A DNA stretch of 64,000 nucleotides from Beijerinckiaceae bacterium. Its GTDB lineage: Bacteria > Pseudomonadota > Alphaproteobacteria > Rhizobiales > Beijerinckiaceae. The notes under the pieces are model-generated. The model was given only the letters and a program-made list of their open reading frames with translations. It was not told the DNA's origin and made no database searches. Below, in pieces: positions 34,929 to 44,312 of the stretch (position 1 is the first letter of the stretch; every line of letters starts with the position of its first letter). Made by a program: the position numbers and the translations under genes. The stretch spans positions 62,001-126,000 of the forward strand of contig CANBNG010000004.1 of NCBI GenBank assembly GCA_947370975.1, in the 5' to 3' direction.

Positions 34929-37400
34929 TCAGAAGCTGCTGCCGCCCGAGAAGCGGAACGCCTGCTTCTGGTCGTAAGCACCCTTCGAGAGAACGAAGGC
35001 ATAATCGAAGCGGATAGGACCAAGCGGCGAGGCCCAGAGCAGCGACATGCCGACCGAGGAGCGGATCGCCTTCGAATCGTCCACCTTCATGCAGGCAACC
35101 TGCGTGGTCGTGCTGGGCGTGCAAACGCCACCGACATAACCAGGTGTCAGGCCACCGAACTGATCCGGGAACACCGTATTGCCCTTATAGCCAAACAGCG
35201 TGCCGGCATCGGCAAAGACCGCACCCTTCAGGCCGATTTCCTTCGGCAAGCCGAAGATCGGGAACTGGGCTTCCAACGTCCCACCAATGTAATTGGTGCC
35301 GCCGAGACCAGCCGACTGAAGGCTGCTGGGGTTGGTGATGTCACGCGGGCCAAGGCCGCCTGGCGCGAAGCCGCGCACGAGTCCCGGTCCGAGGTTGAAA
35401 TTGTCAACGATGCGCAACTGATTGCCGCCGAACGCCGTCAGATTGCCGCCCTGCAAGCGCGCAAAACCCACGACGTCTTCATACAGCGGGTAGTAATAGC
35501 GCGTATCGAAGCTCGACCGGAAGAACTTGGCGTCGCCGCCAAGCCCCGCCACGTCCTGACGCAATTCAGCGTAAAGGCCCTGGCTGGGGTTCTTGAAATT
35601 GTCGAGCGAATTATAGGACAGCGTGTAGCCGACCAGTGACGTCAGGCGCGAGCCCGAGGCTTCCTTGATCGCGAGCGAGGCTTCGCCATTGCTCAAGCAG
35701 CTGTCGGTCAGCGTCGGAACGGTCGTCGGCGCGCCGGGCGAACCAGGCGTGAAACCGTCGATCGGAACCGAGCAGTCATTATACGGACGATCCGTCGTGT
35801 TCGGGATCGTCAGGCGCGACTGATAGATCGAATAGCGCGGCGCGAAGGTGATTTCCTCCGTGATCGGCAGGCCGAGGCGGAGCGTCGTGCCGACAACCGT
35901 TGTCTGGTAGAGGGCATATTTCGACTGGTCCGTGCGCTTGGCGAAGAGATCGACGCCGCCCGCAATCCGGGTCCCCAGGAAATAGGGCTCGGTGAAGGAC
36001 AGATCGATACCGCGTGTGCGCTGACCCAAAGACAGAGCGGCGCGGACGAACTGGCCACGGCCGAGGAAGTTTGACTCAGAGAGAGAGACTTCGCCGATGA
36101 TGCCGTCAGAGGTCGAATAGCCGCCGGAGATGGCGAATGAGCCCGTGGGCTGATCCTCAACATCCACGTTCACGACAACGCGGTCGGGCGAAGAGCCCGG
36201 CTCGTTGGTGATGCGAACCTTCTTGAAGAAGCCGAGGTTGTTCAGGCGACGTTCGGCGCGATCGACGAGCACGCGATTATAAGCATCGCCCTCGCCCAGA
36301 TCGAATTCGCGACGGACAACATATTCACGCGTACGCGTGTTGCCACGCACATTGACGCGCTCGATGTAGACGCGCGGGCCCTCTTCGATCACGAAGCCGA
36401 GCGAGATCGTATGCGTGACCGGATCGCGGTCGCCACGCGGGCGGGCAGACGAGAAGGCGTAACCACGAGCCGCAACTTCGCGGGTCAGAGCCTCGACAGT
36501 CTTCTCGACCTGGTCGCCATTATAGACATCGCCTTCCTTGATGGAGACGAGACGACGCAGCGAATTCGCATCGATATCGGCAAGACGCGAGTCGACCCCA
36601 ACCGAGCCAACCTTGTATTGCGCGCCTTCATCGATCGTGATCGTCACGACCCAGCCCTTCTGGGCCACGTCATAAACGGCATCCGAACCGACGATGCGGA
36701 AATCGGCATAACCGTTCTTGAGGTAATAGCGGCGGATCAGCTCCTGATCGGCGGCAATCTTGTCGGGATCATAGACGTCGCTGGTCTTGAGCCAGGACAG
36801 GAGATTCATCTCCGTCGTCTGAATCAGATTGTGCAGGCGATAGGAGGAAATCGCGCTGTTGCCGACGAAATTCAGCGCCTTGACGCCTGTCTTACCACCC
36901 TCGTCGATCGTGAACACGACGTCGATACGGCCATTGGGCAGATCCACCGTGCGCGAGGTGACCGACGCATCGGCGCGGCCGCCGCGGCCGTAGATGTCCT
37001 TGATGCGCTCGATGTCCGCCTGAACGGTCGAGGCGTTGTAGGCCCCGCGCGAACGGGTCTGAACCTCGGTCGAGAGCTGGTCGGACTTGAGCTTGGAATT
37101 GCCCTCGAAAGCGACGCGGTTGATGACGTTGTTCTCGACGACCGAGACAACAACGGAGCCACCCTGGCGGCTCACCTTCACGTCCGAGAAGAGCCCGGTG
37201 GCATAAAGGCTTTTGACGCCCTCATTCACCTTGGACTGGTCTGTGCCGGAGAAATAGGAACGGATCGTTTCCGTATCGACGCGGCGATTGCCCTGCACCA
37301 TCACCGATTGGGCGAAAGCAGGACCGGCAACCACCATGCCAGCTGCGACAAGGAAGGTCGCGGAGGCGAGACGGTTCTTGAAACCCCGTGTGAACTGCAT
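34929..37400 (-). CDS. bamA: BamA, outer membrane protein assembly factor
   Basis: An 823-residue Omp85 protein that inserts beta-barrel proteins into the outer membrane. A signal peptide (MQFTRGFKNRLASATFLVA, cleavage near AFA-QS) is followed by five POTRA domains to about residue 410 and a 16-strand barrel with the conserved loop motif GLVRGFAPGG. The C-terminal Phe (GGSSF) is the usual barrel end signal. ATG 37400 is chosen because it starts the signal peptide; a TTG 16 codons upstream is less likely. The neighbouring rseP and lpxD are usual partners. Confidence 0.96.
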   Translation of the reverse strand: MQFTRGFKNRLASATFLVAAGMVVAGPAFAQSVMVQGNRRVDTETIRSYFSGTDQSKVNEGVKSLYATGLFSDVKVSRQGGSVVVSVVENNVINRVAFEGNSKLKSDQLSTEVQTRSRGAYNASTVQADIERIKDIYGRGGRADASVTSRTVDLPNGRIDVVFTIDEGGKTGVKALNFVGNSAISSYRLHNLIQTTEMNLLSWLKTSDVYDPDKIAADQELIRRYYLKNGYADFRIVGSDAVYDVAQKGWVVTITIDEGAQYKVGSVGVDSRLADIDANSLRRLVSIKEGDVYNGDQVEKTVEALTREVAARGYAFSSARPRGDRDPVTHTISLGFVIEEGPRVYIERVNVRGNTRTREYVVRREFDLGEGDAYNRVLVDRAERRLNNLGFFKKVRITNEPGSSPDRVVVNVDVEDQPTGSFAISGGYSTSDGIIGEVSLSESNFLGRGQFVRAALSLGQRTRGIDLSFTEPYFLGTRIAGGVDLFAKRTDQSKYALYQTTVVGTTLRLGLPITEEITFAPRYSIYQSRLTIPNTTDRPYNDCSVPIDGFTPGSPGAPTTVPTLTDSCLSNGEASLAIKEASGSRLTSLVGYTLSYNSLDNFKNPSQGLYAELRQDVAGLGGDAKFFRSSFDTRYYYPLYEDVVGFARLQGGNLTAFGGNQLRIVDNFNLGPGLVRGFAPGGLGPRDITNPSSLQSAGLGGTNYIGGTLEAQFPIFGLPKEIGLKGAVFADAGTLFGYKGNTVFPDQFGGLTPGYVGGVCTPSTTTQVACMKVDDSKAIRSSVGMSLLWASPLGPIRFDYAFVLSKGAYDQKQAFRFSGGSSF

Positions 37401-37616
37401 GAGACGACCGTTCCCCGTCAAAATCAAACCAGCGTCAGAGACGCCCAACCACCCGGACTTTTCGTCCGACCTAAAGCGCCGCAGAGCATAACAGCGCTAC
37501 AATTCGCAACATTGCTTCTACTCGGTTTACAGGACCAAGCAAATCCGGAAAAACCGTTTACCACCCATTTTAACCCTGTCGTGGCACAGCTGCCACGAAA
37601 CATGGTGAGCGATACC

Positions 37617-38747
37617 TTAACCTCGGGTGAGGTGAAGCAGGTCGTTGAAGGTGGCGAAAAGCATCAAAGCACCCACCAAGGCGATGCCTACCCGGAAACC
37701 AAGCTCCTGGGCGCGCTCGCTCATCGGGCGGCCACGCAGGCTCTCGACGAGGTAATAGAGCAGGTGACCGCCATCGAGCAGCGGGATCGGGAAGAGGTTG
37801 ATCAGGCCCACCGAGACCGAGAGCACGGCAGCAAGGTTGAACAGGGCGACGATGCCGACCTTGGCGACTTGTCCAGAGATTTCTGCAATCCGGATCGGTC
37901 CGGAGATCTGATCAGCGGTTTCACGGCCCGTGAACACGCCCCCGACATAGGAGATCGTCCGCTCCACGATGAACCATGTCTCGCCAACCGCGATCCGGGC
38001 GGCCTGCGGCAGGCTGTAATGCTCGATTCTCCAGTCGGCGGGATCGGCCGCGGCGGTCAGGCCGAGCATGCCCATGCGCTGCTTGCCAAAGGGCGTATTG
38101 AGATCGCGCTGCGCCGGCACCGCCGTCAGTGTCAGCTCCTTGACGCCGCGACGGATCACGAATGTCAGCGGCACGCCGGCTGACTTCTGCACGACACGCT
38201 GCATTTCGCTCCAGCTGCCAATCTCGTCTCCGTCAATGGAAACAATGAGATCGCCTGTCTCGAAACCGGCTGCCGCAGCTGCCTCGCCCGCTTTGACCTC
38301 ATTGACGCGCGGCGCAAGCACCTCGCGACCGAAGGAGAAATAGACGAGCGTGAAGATGACGATGGCGAGCAGAAAATTGGCAATCGGACCGGCTGCCACC
38401 ACGGCCGCACGTTTCCACACCTTTTGCGCAAAGAAGGAGACCGCACGCTCTTCGGGCGGCATGGTCGCCTGCATTTCTGCATCGCTCATGCTGGCGGCAT
38501 TGGAATCACCGTGGAATTTCACGAAGCCGCCCAAAGGCAGGGCAGCCAGACGCCACTTCGTGCCCTTGCTGTCATGGAAGCTGAAGACCTCCGGCCCGAA
38601 GCCGAGCGAGAAGACATCCACCTTCACGCCGCACCAGCGCCCGACCATGAAATGTCCGAGCTCGTGGAAGAACACCACAATGCTCAGAACAAAGATGAAG
38701 GGAACGATGTAACTGGCGTAAAAATAAAGGGACTCGAAAACAGCCAT
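37617..38747 (-). CDS. rseP: RseP-type site-2 zinc metalloprotease
   Basis: A 376-residue intramembrane protease that cleaves anti-sigma factors and leftover signal peptides. Zinc ligands are in HELGH at residues 28-32 and in LLDGGH at 323-328. One PDZ domain lies at about 120-210 (ETGDLIVSIDGDEIGSW). GAGGAGG stands 4 bases before ATG 38747. It lies between dxr and bamA, the usual order in proteobacteria. Confidence 0.95.
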   Translation of the reverse strand: MAVFESLYFYASYIVPFIFVLSIVVFFHELGHFMVGRWCGVKVDVFSLGFGPEVFSFHDSKGTKWRLAALPLGGFVKFHGDSNAASMSDAEMQATMPPEERAVSFFAQKVWKRAAVVAAGPIANFLLAIVIFTLVYFSFGREVLAPRVNEVKAGEAAAAAGFETGDLIVSIDGDEIGSWSEMQRVVQKSAGVPLTFVIRRGVKELTLTAVPAQRDLNTPFGKQRMGMLGLTAAADPADWRIEHYSLPQAARIAVGETWFIVERTISYVGGVFTGRETADQISGPIRIAEISGQVAKVGIVALFNLAAVLSVSVGLINLFPIPLLDGGHLLYYLVESLRGRPMSERAQELGFRVGIALVGALMLFATFNDLLHLTRG

Positions 38748-38843
38748 CTGGCCTCCTCAGCGTTGCCGACACAGACTGCCAGCGACGCATCAACGCGGGT
38801 GTGCAACCCTTGAAAACGCGATCCTTACCCGAAGATGGCGACG

Positions 38844-40055
38844 TCAGGCCAAAGCCTTGCGCGCCCTCTCACGGGTCATATGGTCAATCTCCAGCGCTTC
38901 CGCCACCGAGGCGGGCGCCTGGCCGCCGCCCTCGCGCATGGCGCTTTCGCAACATTGCTCGACAACGCGGGCAATATCCATGAAGCCGATGCGCCGCGCG
39001 AGAAAGAACTCGACCGCGATTTCATTGGCCGCATTCAAAACAGTGGGAAGCGCCCCACCCTGCTCCAGCGCCGCCATGGCGACGCGGAGCGCGGGAAAGC
39101 GCCCGAAATCCGGCTTCTCGAATGTGAGCGACCCAATCGCGGCAAGATCGAGGCGTCGCGCCGATGTTGTCACCCGGTCAGGATAGCCAAGGCAATGGGC
39201 GATCGGCACTTTCATATCGGGAAACGCAAGACCCGCAACCACGCTGCCGTCGGCAAAGGTCACCAGCCCGTGCACGATGGACTGGGCGTGAACAAGCACG
39301 GAAAGGCGCTTGGATGAAATCCCGAATATGTGATGCGCCTCGATCAATTCGAGGCCCTTGTTCATGAGGCTCGCAGAATCGATGGTGACCTTGGGGCCCA
39401 TCGACCAATTGGGATGGGCAAGCGCCTGTTCGGGCGTCGCCTTGGCAATGGCCTCGGCGCTCCAGGTGCGGAAAGGCCCGCCAGATGCGGTCAGGATCAT
39501 CTCCTCGACTTCATCCGCGCGGCTCGCGCCCAAAGCCTGGAAGATCGCATTATGCTCGCTGTCCATGGGCAGGACGCGCGTGCCCGCCTCTGCCGCCGTG
39601 CGCATGAAAAGCTCGCCGGCGCATACAAGGCATTCCTTGTTGGCCAGCGCCACGCTCCGGCCAGCCGCCAGCGCCGCGTGGGTGGGCGCAACGCCCGCAG
39701 CACCCGATATGGCGGCGACCACAAGATCGGACTCGCGCAGCGCCGCCTCGGTGACGGCCTCGGGCCCCGCCCCGAAGGCGATGCGATGTCCCGACAGGCC
39801 GGCTTTCAGGTCGCCATAGGCGTCGGGATCGGCGACTGCGGCAAAGCGTGCACCCAGCCGAATGGCCATGCGGGCAAGTGCGGCGCCATCGCGACCGCCG
39901 GCAACCGCCTCCACAGCAAAGGCGCCGGGCGCGCCCGCAATCACGTCCGCAGTCGAACGACCGATCGATCCGGTGGCCCCGAGTATGACAAGGCGGCGCG
40001 GAGCAAGGCCCACGACAACTTCATGTTCTGGTAGAAGATCAGCTTGCATGTTCAT
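38844..40055 (-). CDS. dxr: 1-deoxy-D-xylulose-5-phosphate reductoisomerase
   Basis: A 403-residue NADPH enzyme for the second step of the MEP isoprenoid pathway, feeding among others the undecaprenyl chain made by UppS nearby. The NADPH-binding motif is LGATGSIGRST, metal and substrate binding residues are in PMDSEHNAIFQAL, and TASGGPFR plus HPNWSMGPKVTIDSASLMNKGLE (shown here in part) are family signatures. An ATG two codons in (40049) is an alternative start. It begins 3 bases after the cdsA stop. Confidence 0.96.
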   Translation of the reverse strand: MNMQADLLPEHEVVVGLAPRRLVILGATGSIGRSTADVIAGAPGAFAVEAVAGGRDGAALARMAIRLGARFAAVADPDAYGDLKAGLSGHRIAFGAGPEAVTEAALRESDLVVAAISGAAGVAPTHAALAAGRSVALANKECLVCAGELFMRTAAEAGTRVLPMDSEHNAIFQALGASRADEVEEMILTASGGPFRTWSAEAIAKATPEQALAHPNWSMGPKVTIDSASLMNKGLELIEAHHIFGISSKRLSVLVHAQSIVHGLVTFADGSVVAGLAFPDMKVPIAHCLGYPDRVTTSARRLDLAAIGSLTFEKPDFGRFPALRVAMAALEQGGALPTVLNAANEIAVEFFLARRIGFMDIARVVEQCCESAMREGGGQAPASVAEALEIDHMTRERARKALA

Positions 40056-40058
40056 TCT

Positions 40059-40922
40059 TTACCAGACGAAAAGTCCATGAGCGGCGGCAGCAACGCCCGC
40101 ACGGGCCGCGCCGAAAACGGCGGCAAAGGCCGCAGCTGCAATAAAGCCGTCGAGCCGATCCATCGCCCCGCCGTGGCCGGGGATGAGATGGCTGGAATCC
40201 TTGAAACCGAAACGCCGCTTCAGGGCGGATTCAAACAGATCCCCGCCCTGCGCGATCGCGCCGCCGAGAAGGCCGAGCCCGATGATGGGCGCGGGATAGA
40301 GCTCGACCGCATAAAACGAGAGCACGGCAAGCCCGAGCAAAGCGCCCGATGTGATGCCGACGAGAAAGCCCGACCAGGTCTTGGAAGGCGAAACGCGGGG
40401 CCAAAGTTTGGGCCCGCCAATGAGGCGGCCACCAAAATAGGCCATGATGTCGGTGCCCCAGACGATGGCAAAGAGCCAGAGAATGGATTCAAAGCCGCTG
40501 AGGATCGAATGGCGCAGCACGGTCACGGCCAGCACCAGCACGCCCGCATAGAGCACGCCACCGGCATTCCAGATCCGCGAGGGCCCACGCACCAGCCCAC
40601 CCATGGCAAGCGCGCCGAGCACGAGCACAAGAACTGCCGCATCGATCTGCCCAAGCGCGGCGAGTGCGCCGACCGCGACAACGACCACGCCGCCGCCGAT
40701 GGAGCGCAGCAAGGCGTGCGGCCCCCCGGTCATCCGCTGCCATTCCCAATTGATCGCCAGCGCCGCCGCCAGCCAGAACAGCACGAAAATCAGCCCGCCT
40801 GCAATGAGCGTCGACAGGGCGAGCGCGATCATCACCACGCCGGAGGCCAGCCGAGGCCCGAGATCGCCAAGCATGCCCGCAGGTTTCGTTGTGTCTTTGG
40901 GAGCAGCCGGCACGCCGCTCAT
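40059..40922 (-). CDS. cdsA: Phosphatidate cytidylyltransferase
   Basis: A 287-residue inner-membrane enzyme that makes CDP-diacylglycerol, the branch point for phospholipids. It has about seven to eight hydrophobic helices. The CDP-DAG synthase signature appears near the C-terminus: SPSKTWSGFLVG, then QGGDLFESALKRRFGFKDS and LIPGHGGAMDRLDG. It overlaps uppS by 4 bases (ATGA) and is followed directly by dxr. Confidence 0.95.
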   Translation of the reverse strand: MSGVPAAPKDTTKPAGMLGDLGPRLASGVVMIALALSTLIAGGLIFVLFWLAAALAINWEWQRMTGGPHALLRSIGGGVVVVAVGALAALGQIDAAVLVLVLGALAMGGLVRGPSRIWNAGGVLYAGVLVLAVTVLRHSILSGFESILWLFAIVWGTDIMAYFGGRLIGGPKLWPRVSPSKTWSGFLVGITSGALLGLAVLSFYAVELYPAPIIGLGLLGGAIAQGGDLFESALKRRFGFKDSSHLIPGHGGAMDRLDGFIAAAAFAAVFGAARAGVAAAAHGLFVW

Positions 40923-41686
40923 GATCCGGTCATCGCTTTGCTGCGCGTGGCGAGCCCGCCAAAGCGCCGCTCGCGTGCGCCATATTGTTCAAGCGCCGCA
41001 TCGAGCGCAGCGCGGTCGAAATCGGGCCAATGGACCGGCAGGAAGACAAATTCCGCATAAGCGCATTGCCACATCAGGAAGTTGGACAACCTCTGCTCGC
41101 CCGACGTGCGGATGACGAGATCGGGATCGGGGATGCCGGCCGTGTAGAGACTGGCGCTGATGGCCTCGGTGTCGATGTCCTTGACGTCAATCTCGCCACG
41201 CAGGGCGCGGGCGGCGAGCTGGCGGGCTGCATCTGCAATCTCCTGCCGCGCGCCATAATTGAAGGCAATCACCAGCGTCAGCCCCGTATTGGCGTGCGTC
41301 AGCTCCTCGGCCTCGTTGAGCAGGCCGTTGAGATCAGCCGAAAGCCCCTCGCGCGAGCCGATGACGCGGACGCGCACATTGCTCTGGTGCAGTTCGGCCA
41401 GGTCGTTGCGGATGAAGCGCTTCAGCAGGCCCATGAGATCAGCCACTTCCTGCGGCGGACGCGACCAGTTCTCGGACGAGAAGGAATAGAGCGTCAGGTA
41501 GGAAATACCGAGATCAGCAGCCGCGCGCACAGTGCGCCGCACCGCCTCGACGCCACGCCTGTGGCCCTCGAAACGCGGCAGCGAGCGAGACGCGGCCCAA
41601 CGCCCGTTCCCGTCCATGATAATCCCGACATGGCGCGGCAGATCGAACGTCGAAGACATTTTGCGCGGATCAGTGACGGGGTTCAT
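40919..41686 (-). CDS. uppS: Isoprenyl transferase (undecaprenyl diphosphate synthase)
   Basis: A 255-residue cis-prenyltransferase that makes the C55 lipid carrier for peptidoglycan and polysaccharides. The motif HVGIIMDGNGRWA carries catalytic Asp25, followed by HRRGVEAVRRTV, SFSSENWSRP and the C-terminal IRTSGEQRLSNFLMWQ. I use ATG 41686 because earlier in-frame starts would run into frr. Its stop overlaps the start of cdsA. Confidence 0.96.
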   Translation of the reverse strand: MNPVTDPRKMSSTFDLPRHVGIIMDGNGRWAASRSLPRFEGHRRGVEAVRRTVRAAADLGISYLTLYSFSSENWSRPPQEVADLMGLLKRFIRNDLAELHQSNVRVRVIGSREGLSADLNGLLNEAEELTHANTGLTLVIAFNYGARQEIADAARQLAARALRGEIDVKDIDTEAISASLYTAGIPDPDLVIRTSGEQRLSNFLMWQCAYAEFVFLPVHWPDFDRAALDAALEQYGARERRFGGLATRSKAMTGS

Positions 41687-41723
41687 GCCTGCTGGGCTCC
41701 AAGCCAAAAGAGGACCGACGAAC

Positions 41724-42284
41724 TTACACCTGCATGATTTCCTTTTCCTTCGCGCCGAGCACCTGCTCGATTTCCGCGATATTGGCATCCGTGACCTTCT
41801 GCACTTCGGTCGCGTGACGCTTCTCGTCATCTTCGCTGATGAGCTTGTCCTTCAGCAACTTCTTCAGAATATCGATACCGTCGCGCCGCACATGACGAAC
41901 CGAGATGCGCGCCTCTTCGGTATATTTATGGGCGACCTTGACCAGCTCCTTGCGGCGCTGCTCGTTCAGCTCGGGAATGCGGATGCGCAGCACCTGCCCC
42001 TCGATGTTCGGGCTGAGGCCGAGGTTGGAATCACGGATCGCCTTGTCAACGGCGCTGACCATCGACTTGTCCCAGACCTGCACGGCGATCATGCGCGGCT
42101 CGGGCACCGAGATCGTCGCGACCTGGGTGAGCTGCATGGACGACCCATAGGCATGGACCATCACTGGCTCGACGAGCGCCGCCGAGGCGCGACCCGTGCG
42201 CAGACCGTTCAACTCATGCTTGAGCGAGGCGATAGCCCCCTGCATGCGCCGCTTGATGTCGGCCAGATCAAATTGTGTCGCCAT
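41724..42284 (-). CDS. frr: Ribosome recycling factor
   Basis: A 186-residue protein that, with EF-G, splits the ribosome after termination. The whole family shape is present: N-terminal MATQFDLADIKRRMQGA, LNGLRTGRASAALVEPV, and the C-terminal helix with RHVRRDGIDILKKL. ATG 42284 gives the usual 185-186 residues. It sits between pyrH and uppS as in most proteobacteria. Confidence 0.97.
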   Translation of the reverse strand: MATQFDLADIKRRMQGAIASLKHELNGLRTGRASAALVEPVMVHAYGSSMQLTQVATISVPEPRMIAVQVWDKSMVSAVDKAIRDSNLGLSPNIEGQVLRIRIPELNEQRRKELVKVAHKYTEEARISVRHVRRDGIDILKKLLKDKLISEDDEKRHATEVQKVTDANIAEIEQVLGAKEKEIMQV

Positions 42285-42350
42285 GTCGAATCCTTGTCGA
42301 ATTTGTCTCACGTCCGGAGACGTTTGTCGCCTGTTGCCTAGCGACTATGG

Positions 42351-43079
42351 TTACGGCACGACGAACGTCGCGCGATTTCGGCCCTCAAGGGCGCCGCGAA
42401 TGGCGCCCGGCTCGCCAATGGAAAACACGATTATCGGAATCCGGTTCTCCCGGGCAAGCGCGAAGGCGGCAGTATCCATCACGGCCAGGTTCTTGGCGAT
42501 TGCCTCGTCGTGGGTCAGCCGCTCATAGCGCGTGGCGGTCGGGTCTTTCTTGGGGTCGGCAGTATAGACGCCGTCCACCTGCGTCGCCTTCATCACGGCA
42601 TCGGCCGACAATTCGGCGGCCCGCAGTGCGGCCCCGGTATCGGTTGTGAAGAAGGGGTTGCCAGTGCCTCCTGCAAGCACCACGACGCGGTTCTTGCCGA
42701 GATGGTTGAGAGCAGCCTGACGCGAATAGGGCTGGCAGACGGCGGGCATGGCGACGGCGGAGAGCGCACGCGCCGACTGGCCTTCGGCCTCGATCGCTTG
42801 CTCAAGCGCCAGCGCATTCATCACGGTCGCCAGCATGCCGATGGAATCGGCGCGCGCGCGCTCGATGCCCTTGTCGGCGCCCTGTATGCCACGGAAGAAA
42901 TTACCCCCACCCACAACCACGCCGATCTCGATCCCGAGTGCCGCGCATGAGGCAAGGTCTGCGGCGATGCGCTGGACGGTGCCCTCGTGCAGGCCATGGG
43001 TCTGTGGTCCCATCAGCGCCTCGCCAGACAATTTGACGATGACGCGTTTCCAGGTGGCGATCTCTGCGGAAACGGGCAT
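42351..43079 (-). CDS. pyrH: Uridylate kinase
   Basis: A 242-residue hexameric UMP kinase of the amino-acid-kinase fold, making UDP. Motifs are VIVKLSGEALMG at the N-terminus, GVVVGGGNFFRG, and VVLAGGTGNPFFTTDT. GGAGG lies 4 bases before ATG 43079, which rules out the longer frame. It follows tsf after a terminator and a 171-bp gap, so it may start its own transcript with frr, uppS, cdsA and dxr. Confidence 0.97.
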   Translation of the reverse strand: MPVSAEIATWKRVIVKLSGEALMGPQTHGLHEGTVQRIAADLASCAALGIEIGVVVGGGNFFRGIQGADKGIERARADSIGMLATVMNALALEQAIEAEGQSARALSAVAMPAVCQPYSRQAALNHLGKNRVVVLAGGTGNPFFTTDTGAALRAAELSADAVMKATQVDGVYTADPKKDPTATRYERLTHDEAIAKNLAVMDTAAFALARENRIPIIVFSIGEPGAIRGALEGRNRATFVVP

Positions 43080-43203
43080 GTCACCTCCAATGTCGGGCCT
43101 AACAGGCGGCCTCGCTGAACGATTGTCTTCTCTGGACGCAATGTCTAGTGCGAGTCGGGCGGCCTCGCCAGTTCGCAAAACCTCCCGCAGCGACAGACAT
43201 CAT

Positions 43204-43231
43204 AAAAAAGGCGGCCCGGAGGCCGCCTTTT
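43204..43231 (-). terminator. Rho-independent terminator after tsf
   Basis: On the minus strand AAAAGGCGGCC pairs with GGCCGCCTTTT around a TCCG loop and ends in six T residues, 20 bases after the tsf stop. It separates rpsB-tsf from pyrH-frr. Confidence 0.92.
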
Positions 43232-43250
43232 GAAATTCCCGAGCCCAAGC

Positions 43251-44171
43251 TCAGCTCTTGGTCATCGACGCGACTTCGGCCGCGAAATCCGATTCCTGCT
43301 TCTCGATGCCCTCGCCCAGCGCATAGCGGACGAAACCCTTGAGCGCGACGGGCGCGCCGGCAGCCTTGGCGGCTTCCGTGACGATCTGCGAAACCGTCTT
43401 GGACGGCTCATGGATGAAAGCCTGATCGAGCAGGCAGACTTCCTTGTAATAGGACTTCAGGCCGGATTCGATGATCTTCTCGAGGACATGCGCGGGCTTG
43501 CCAGCATTCTTCTCGGCGAGCACGGCCTTTTCACGGACGATAACCGCCGGGTCGATGGCTGACGGCTCAAGCGCGAGCGGCGAGGCAGCTGCGACATGCA
43601 TCGCGATCTTGCGGCCAAGCTCGCCGAGAACTTCGGCATCGCCGGTCGACTCGAGCGCGACGATGACGCCGATCTTGCCGAGGCCTTCGCTGACCGCATT
43701 ATGGACATAGGAGCCCACGCGGCCGGCGGTGACGTCGAGCACGGTGACGCGACGCAGAGTCATGTTCTCGCCGATGGTGGCGATGGCATTGGCAATGGCG
43801 TCAGCGACATTGCCGCCGGCGGGATAGGCAGCAGCCTTGAGCGCTTCGGCATCGGCATGGCCGGTGGAGATGGCGACCTGGGCGATGTTCTTGGCAAGCG
43901 CCTGGAAGTCGCTGTTGCGGGCCACGAAGTCGGTCTCGGAATTGACTTCCGCGACGACGCCGCGCGTGCCGCTGACGGCGACGGTGACGAGGCCTTCGGC
44001 CGCAATACGGTCAGACTTCTTGGCGGCCTTGGAGAGGCCCTTCGTGCGGAGCCAGTCGATCGCAGCTTCGATGTTGCCGTCAGTCTCGGTGAGAGCGGAC
44101 TTGCAATCCATCATGCCGGCGCCGGTCTTCTCGCGAAGTTCCTTCACCATGGCGGCGCTGATATTGGCCAT
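43251..44171 (-). CDS. tsf: Elongation factor Ts
   Basis: A 306-residue guanine nucleotide exchange factor for EF-Tu. The N-terminal UBA-like domain reads MANISAAMVKELREKTGAGM with MDCKSAL, and the core contains SETDFVARN, the TDFV motif that contacts EF-Tu. ATG 44171 is the family start; the 35-codon upstream extension lies in the intergenic region. It follows rpsB with a hairpin between the two. Confidence 0.97.
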   Translation of the reverse strand: MANISAAMVKELREKTGAGMMDCKSALTETDGNIEAAIDWLRTKGLSKAAKKSDRIAAEGLVTVAVSGTRGVVAEVNSETDFVARNSDFQALAKNIAQVAISTGHADAEALKAAAYPAGGNVADAIANAIATIGENMTLRRVTVLDVTAGRVGSYVHNAVSEGLGKIGVIVALESTGDAEVLGELGRKIAMHVAAASPLALEPSAIDPAVIVREKAVLAEKNAGKPAHVLEKIIESGLKSYYKEVCLLDQAFIHEPSKTVSQIVTEAAKAAGAPVALKGFVRYALGEGIEKQESDFAAEVASMTKS

Positions 44172-44265
44172 CGGCTTTATCCTTTCTGCTGGATCTCGAT
44201 ACGGCGCAGCGCCGCTCGGATCTCGGAAGTTGACATTGAAATTTTGAGGCTGTTCACGAACGACA

Positions 44266-44287
44266 ACGGCGGGCAATGGCCCGCCGT
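44266..44287 (-). terminator. Hairpin between rpsB and tsf (attenuator candidate)
   Basis: A perfect 9-base stem (ACGGCGGGC with GCCCGCCGT) on a 4-base loop lies 26 bases after the rpsB stop. It lacks a U-run on the minus strand, so full termination is unlikely. It may reduce read-through or protect the rpsB message end. Confidence 0.5.
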
Positions 44288-44312
44288 CACCGGTGACGTC
44301 CAGTGACCTGGA

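Noticed and set aside
36411..38183. A 590-codon open frame on the plus strand
   Set aside because: It is antisense to bamA and rseP, both with full family signatures.
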